The notes below the pieces were generated by a model. The model searched no databases, was not told the DNA's origin, and was given only the letters and a program-made list of their open reading frames with translations. From positions 1 to 25,086 of the forward strand of contig JAVKSM010000036.1 of assembly GCA_039583705.1 (NCBI GenBank): DNA of 25,086 bases, in the 5' to 3' direction. Source of the DNA: JAVKSM01 sp039583705 (lineage in GTDB: Bacteria > Actinomycetota > Actinomycetes > Mycobacteriales > Pseudonocardiaceae). Both the position numbers and the translations under genes were made by a program. Positions 23,473 through 25,086 of this stretch are shown here, in pieces (the first letter of the stretch is position 1; every line of letters starts with the position of its first letter).

Positions 23473-25014
23473 ATGACGCCCATGCGGGTCACCGGGCTGG
23501 GCCACGCCGGCATGCTGTTCGAGACGGCCGCGGGTGCCGTGCTGTGCGACCCGTGGCGCACCCCCGCCTTCTTCGGCTCCTGGTTCCCGTTCCCCGACAA
23601 CTCCGCCCTGGACTGGGACGCGATCGGTCGCGCCGACTACCTCTACGTCAGCCACCTGCACCGCGACCATTTCGACCCCGGGCTGCTCGCGCGCCACGTC
23701 CGCAAGGACGCGACCGTGCTGCTACCCGACTACCCCACCGACGAGATCGAGGCGGCGTTGCGCGACCTCGGGTTCACCCGGTTCGTCCGCACCCGCGACG
23801 GCCAGCCGGTCGAACTGGACGGCGGGCTGCGGGTGATGGTCACCTCGCTCACCGGGCCGGGCGACGGACCGATCGGGGACTCCGCGATCTCGCTGGACGA
23901 CGGTGCCACCGTCGTGCTCAACCAGAACGACGCGCACCCGCTCGACATCGACGCGCTGCGCTCGTTCGGCGCCTACTCCGCGCACTTCCTGCAATTCTCC
24001 GGGGCGATCTGGTGGCCGATGGTCTACGACCTGCCGCTGGGCGCCAAGCGGGAGTTCGCCCGCCGCAAGCGCGCCGCCCAGGACGAGCGGGCGCTGCGCT
24101 ACATCGACGCCCTCGGTGCCGACCACGTCTTCCCCACCGCTGGGCCGCCCTGCTTCCTCGACGAGGAGTTGGTGCACCTCAACGGGCACGGCCCGGACGG
24201 CACGTCGATCTTTACCGACCAGTACCAGTTCCTGGCCCAGCTGCGCGCCGCGGGCAGGCACAACGGGCACCTGCTGGTGCCGGGCACGGTCGCCGAGATC
24301 GACGGGGCACGCTGCGAGCTGACCCAGCCGCACTCCGCGGCCGAGATCCGCTCGATCTTCGAGGAGAAGGACGCCTACCTGGCCGCCTACGCGTCGCGGA
24401 TGGCGCCCACGCTGGCGCGGGAGAAAGCGTCCTGGGTCGCGCCGCCCCCGGACCTGCTGGCCCAGCTCAAGGCCTGGTGGGAGCCGCTGATGAAGCGGGC
24501 CGACCGGATCTGTGACGGGGTGGGCGGCCCGGTGCGGCTCGACGTCGGCGACCGCCCGCTGGTGCTGGACTTCCCCGCCCGCGAGGTGCGGGACTGGGGT
24601 GGCGAGACCTGCCGCTACCGGCTGTCGGCCCCAGCCGAGCTGGTCGCCACCAACGTCGCCCGCCACGAGGTGGACTGGTCCAACAGCCTGTTCCTGTCGC
24701 TGCGGTTCTCCGCCGGCCGGGTCGGCCAGTACAACGAGTTCGTCTACACCTTCTTCAAGTGCCTGTCGGTGGAACGCATCGACTACGTCGAGAACTGGTA
24801 CGACGAGCAGAACGACGATGGCCGCGACATCGTGCTCGCCGGTTGGCGGGTGCAACACCGCTGCCCGCACCTGCGCGCCGACCTCGCCAAGTTCGGCCGC
24901 ATCGAGGGCAACACGCTGACCTGCACCCTGCACGGCTGGCGCTTCGACCTGCCAACCGGGCGCTGCCTGACCTCCGCCGGCCACGAGCTGCGCGCCTCCC
25001 GGGTGGCCGACTAG
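23473..25014 (+). CDS. Metallo-beta-lactamase-fold hydrolase fused to Rieske domain
   Basis: 513 aa from the ATG at 23473 (a second ATG at 23482). The N-terminal metallo-beta-lactamase fold has VTGLGHAGMLFET and the metal motif SHLHRDHFD with His61, His63, Asp65, His66. About 250 residues follow without a known domain (WKEPL.., VGQYNEFVYTFFKCL). The C-terminus is a Rieske-type 2Fe-2S site: Cys464-x-His466 (CPH) and Cys484-x2-His487 (CTLH), 17 residues apart. MBL plus Rieske in one chain resembles CMP-N-acetylneuraminate hydroxylase (in which the Rieske domain is N-terminal) but in the opposite order. The sequence is too far from characterised enzymes to name a substrate. No secretion signal or TM is visible; cytoplasmic redox enzyme is the best guess. 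Confidence 0.78.
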   Translation: MTPMRVTGLGHAGMLFETAAGAVLCDPWRTPAFFGSWFPFPDNSALDWDAIGRADYLYVSHLHRDHFDPGLLARHVRKDATVLLPDYPTDEIEAALRDLGFTRFVRTRDGQPVELDGGLRVMVTSLTGPGDGPIGDSAISLDDGATVVLNQNDAHPLDIDALRSFGAYSAHFLQFSGAIWWPMVYDLPLGAKREFARRKRAAQDERALRYIDALGADHVFPTAGPPCFLDEELVHLNGHGPDGTSIFTDQYQFLAQLRAAGRHNGHLLVPGTVAEIDGARCELTQPHSAAEIRSIFEEKDAYLAAYASRMAPTLAREKASWVAPPPDLLAQLKAWWEPLMKRADRICDGVGGPVRLDVGDRPLVLDFPAREVRDWGGETCRYRLSAPAELVATNVARHEVDWSNSLFLSLRFSAGRVGQYNEFVYTFFKCLSVERIDYVENWYDEQNDDGRDIVLAGWRVQHRCPHLRADLAKFGRIEGNTLTCTLHGWRFDLPTGRCLTSAGHELRASRVAD

Positions 25015-25026
25015 TGTAGTGTCTCG

Positions 25027-25086
25027 TTATTGATTTTTCACTTGTTGGAGAGCGACTCGGCCTCGGGCGACCTTGGCGAGGATTTG
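25027..25086 (-). CDS. C-terminal end of a probable transposase (partial)
   Basis: Read on the minus strand, the window edge encodes QILAKVARGRVALQQVKNQ followed by TAA (25029-25027). This looks like the C-terminus of an actinobacterial IS transposase, which commonly ends with an arginine/lysine-rich segment of this kind. The TAGTGTCTCGTTATT just left of it could be an IS end. Only 19 residues are visible, so the family cannot be assigned. Confidence 0.35.
   Translation of the reverse strand, partial: QILAKVARGRVALQQVKNQ

Noticed and set aside
21517..23697. Minus-strand 726-aa ORF over the protease gene
   Set aside because: It is antisense to a protease with an intact catalytic triad and has Arg/Gly-rich shadow composition.

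Overview
The window is very GC-rich, with almost every reading frame open, GTG/TTG starts common and strong G/C third-position bias. It looks like an actinomycete chromosome, probably Pseudonocardiales-like, though the order is a guess. It reads as an accessory region: DNA modification, a RiPP-like peptide operon, a decayed integration site and a protease-based defence pair, set among ordinary-looking genes.

Region 1 (1-6274, + strand) is one tightly overlapping operon of seven genes, the first cut by the window edge. Three genes supply preQ0 precursors: queE (partial), queD and folE2 (GTP to dihydroneopterin triphosphate to carboxytetrahydropterin to carboxydeazaguanine). A YaaA/DUF6884-like gene follows, then dpdA, a DNA-acting relative of tRNA-guanine transglycosylase, flanked by two paralogous DndB-like DGQQR genes (dpdB type). 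This is a 7-deazaguanine DNA modification (Dpd) locus. queC and the restriction genes are not visible and may lie upstream.

Region 2 (6275-8299, + strand) is a three-gene, stop/start-overlapping operon: a small peptide, an ATP-grasp ligase resembling graspetide synthetases (LNPGGQW signature), and a small membrane protein. It may be a new RiPP or effector system.

Region 3 (8300-10700) is a dead integration site: a 3' tRNA-Lys(UUU) fragment, then a tyrosine integrase gene split by an IS110-family element. The junctions both carry a CT core. The transposase has a nonsense codon, a large internal deletion and a frameshift, and the integrase also has an internal deletion.

Region 4 (10701-19338) holds a putative two-TM ion channel-like protein, a dynamin-like GTPase with an N-terminal 18-bp tandem repeat, a HAD phosphatase with a duplicated RBS/start module, a large unrecognised minus-strand protein, a small exported SH3-like protein and a HhH-PHP hydrolase (minus strand).

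Region 5 (19469-22995) is an AAA+ ATPase plus S8 (subtilisin-like) protease pair with the architecture of the IetAS anti-phage system. Next come a 477-bp stretch that may contain a gene remnant, an unusual metallo-beta-lactamase-fold/Rieske fusion protein (23473-25014) and, at the right edge, what looks like the 3' end of a minus-strand transposase.
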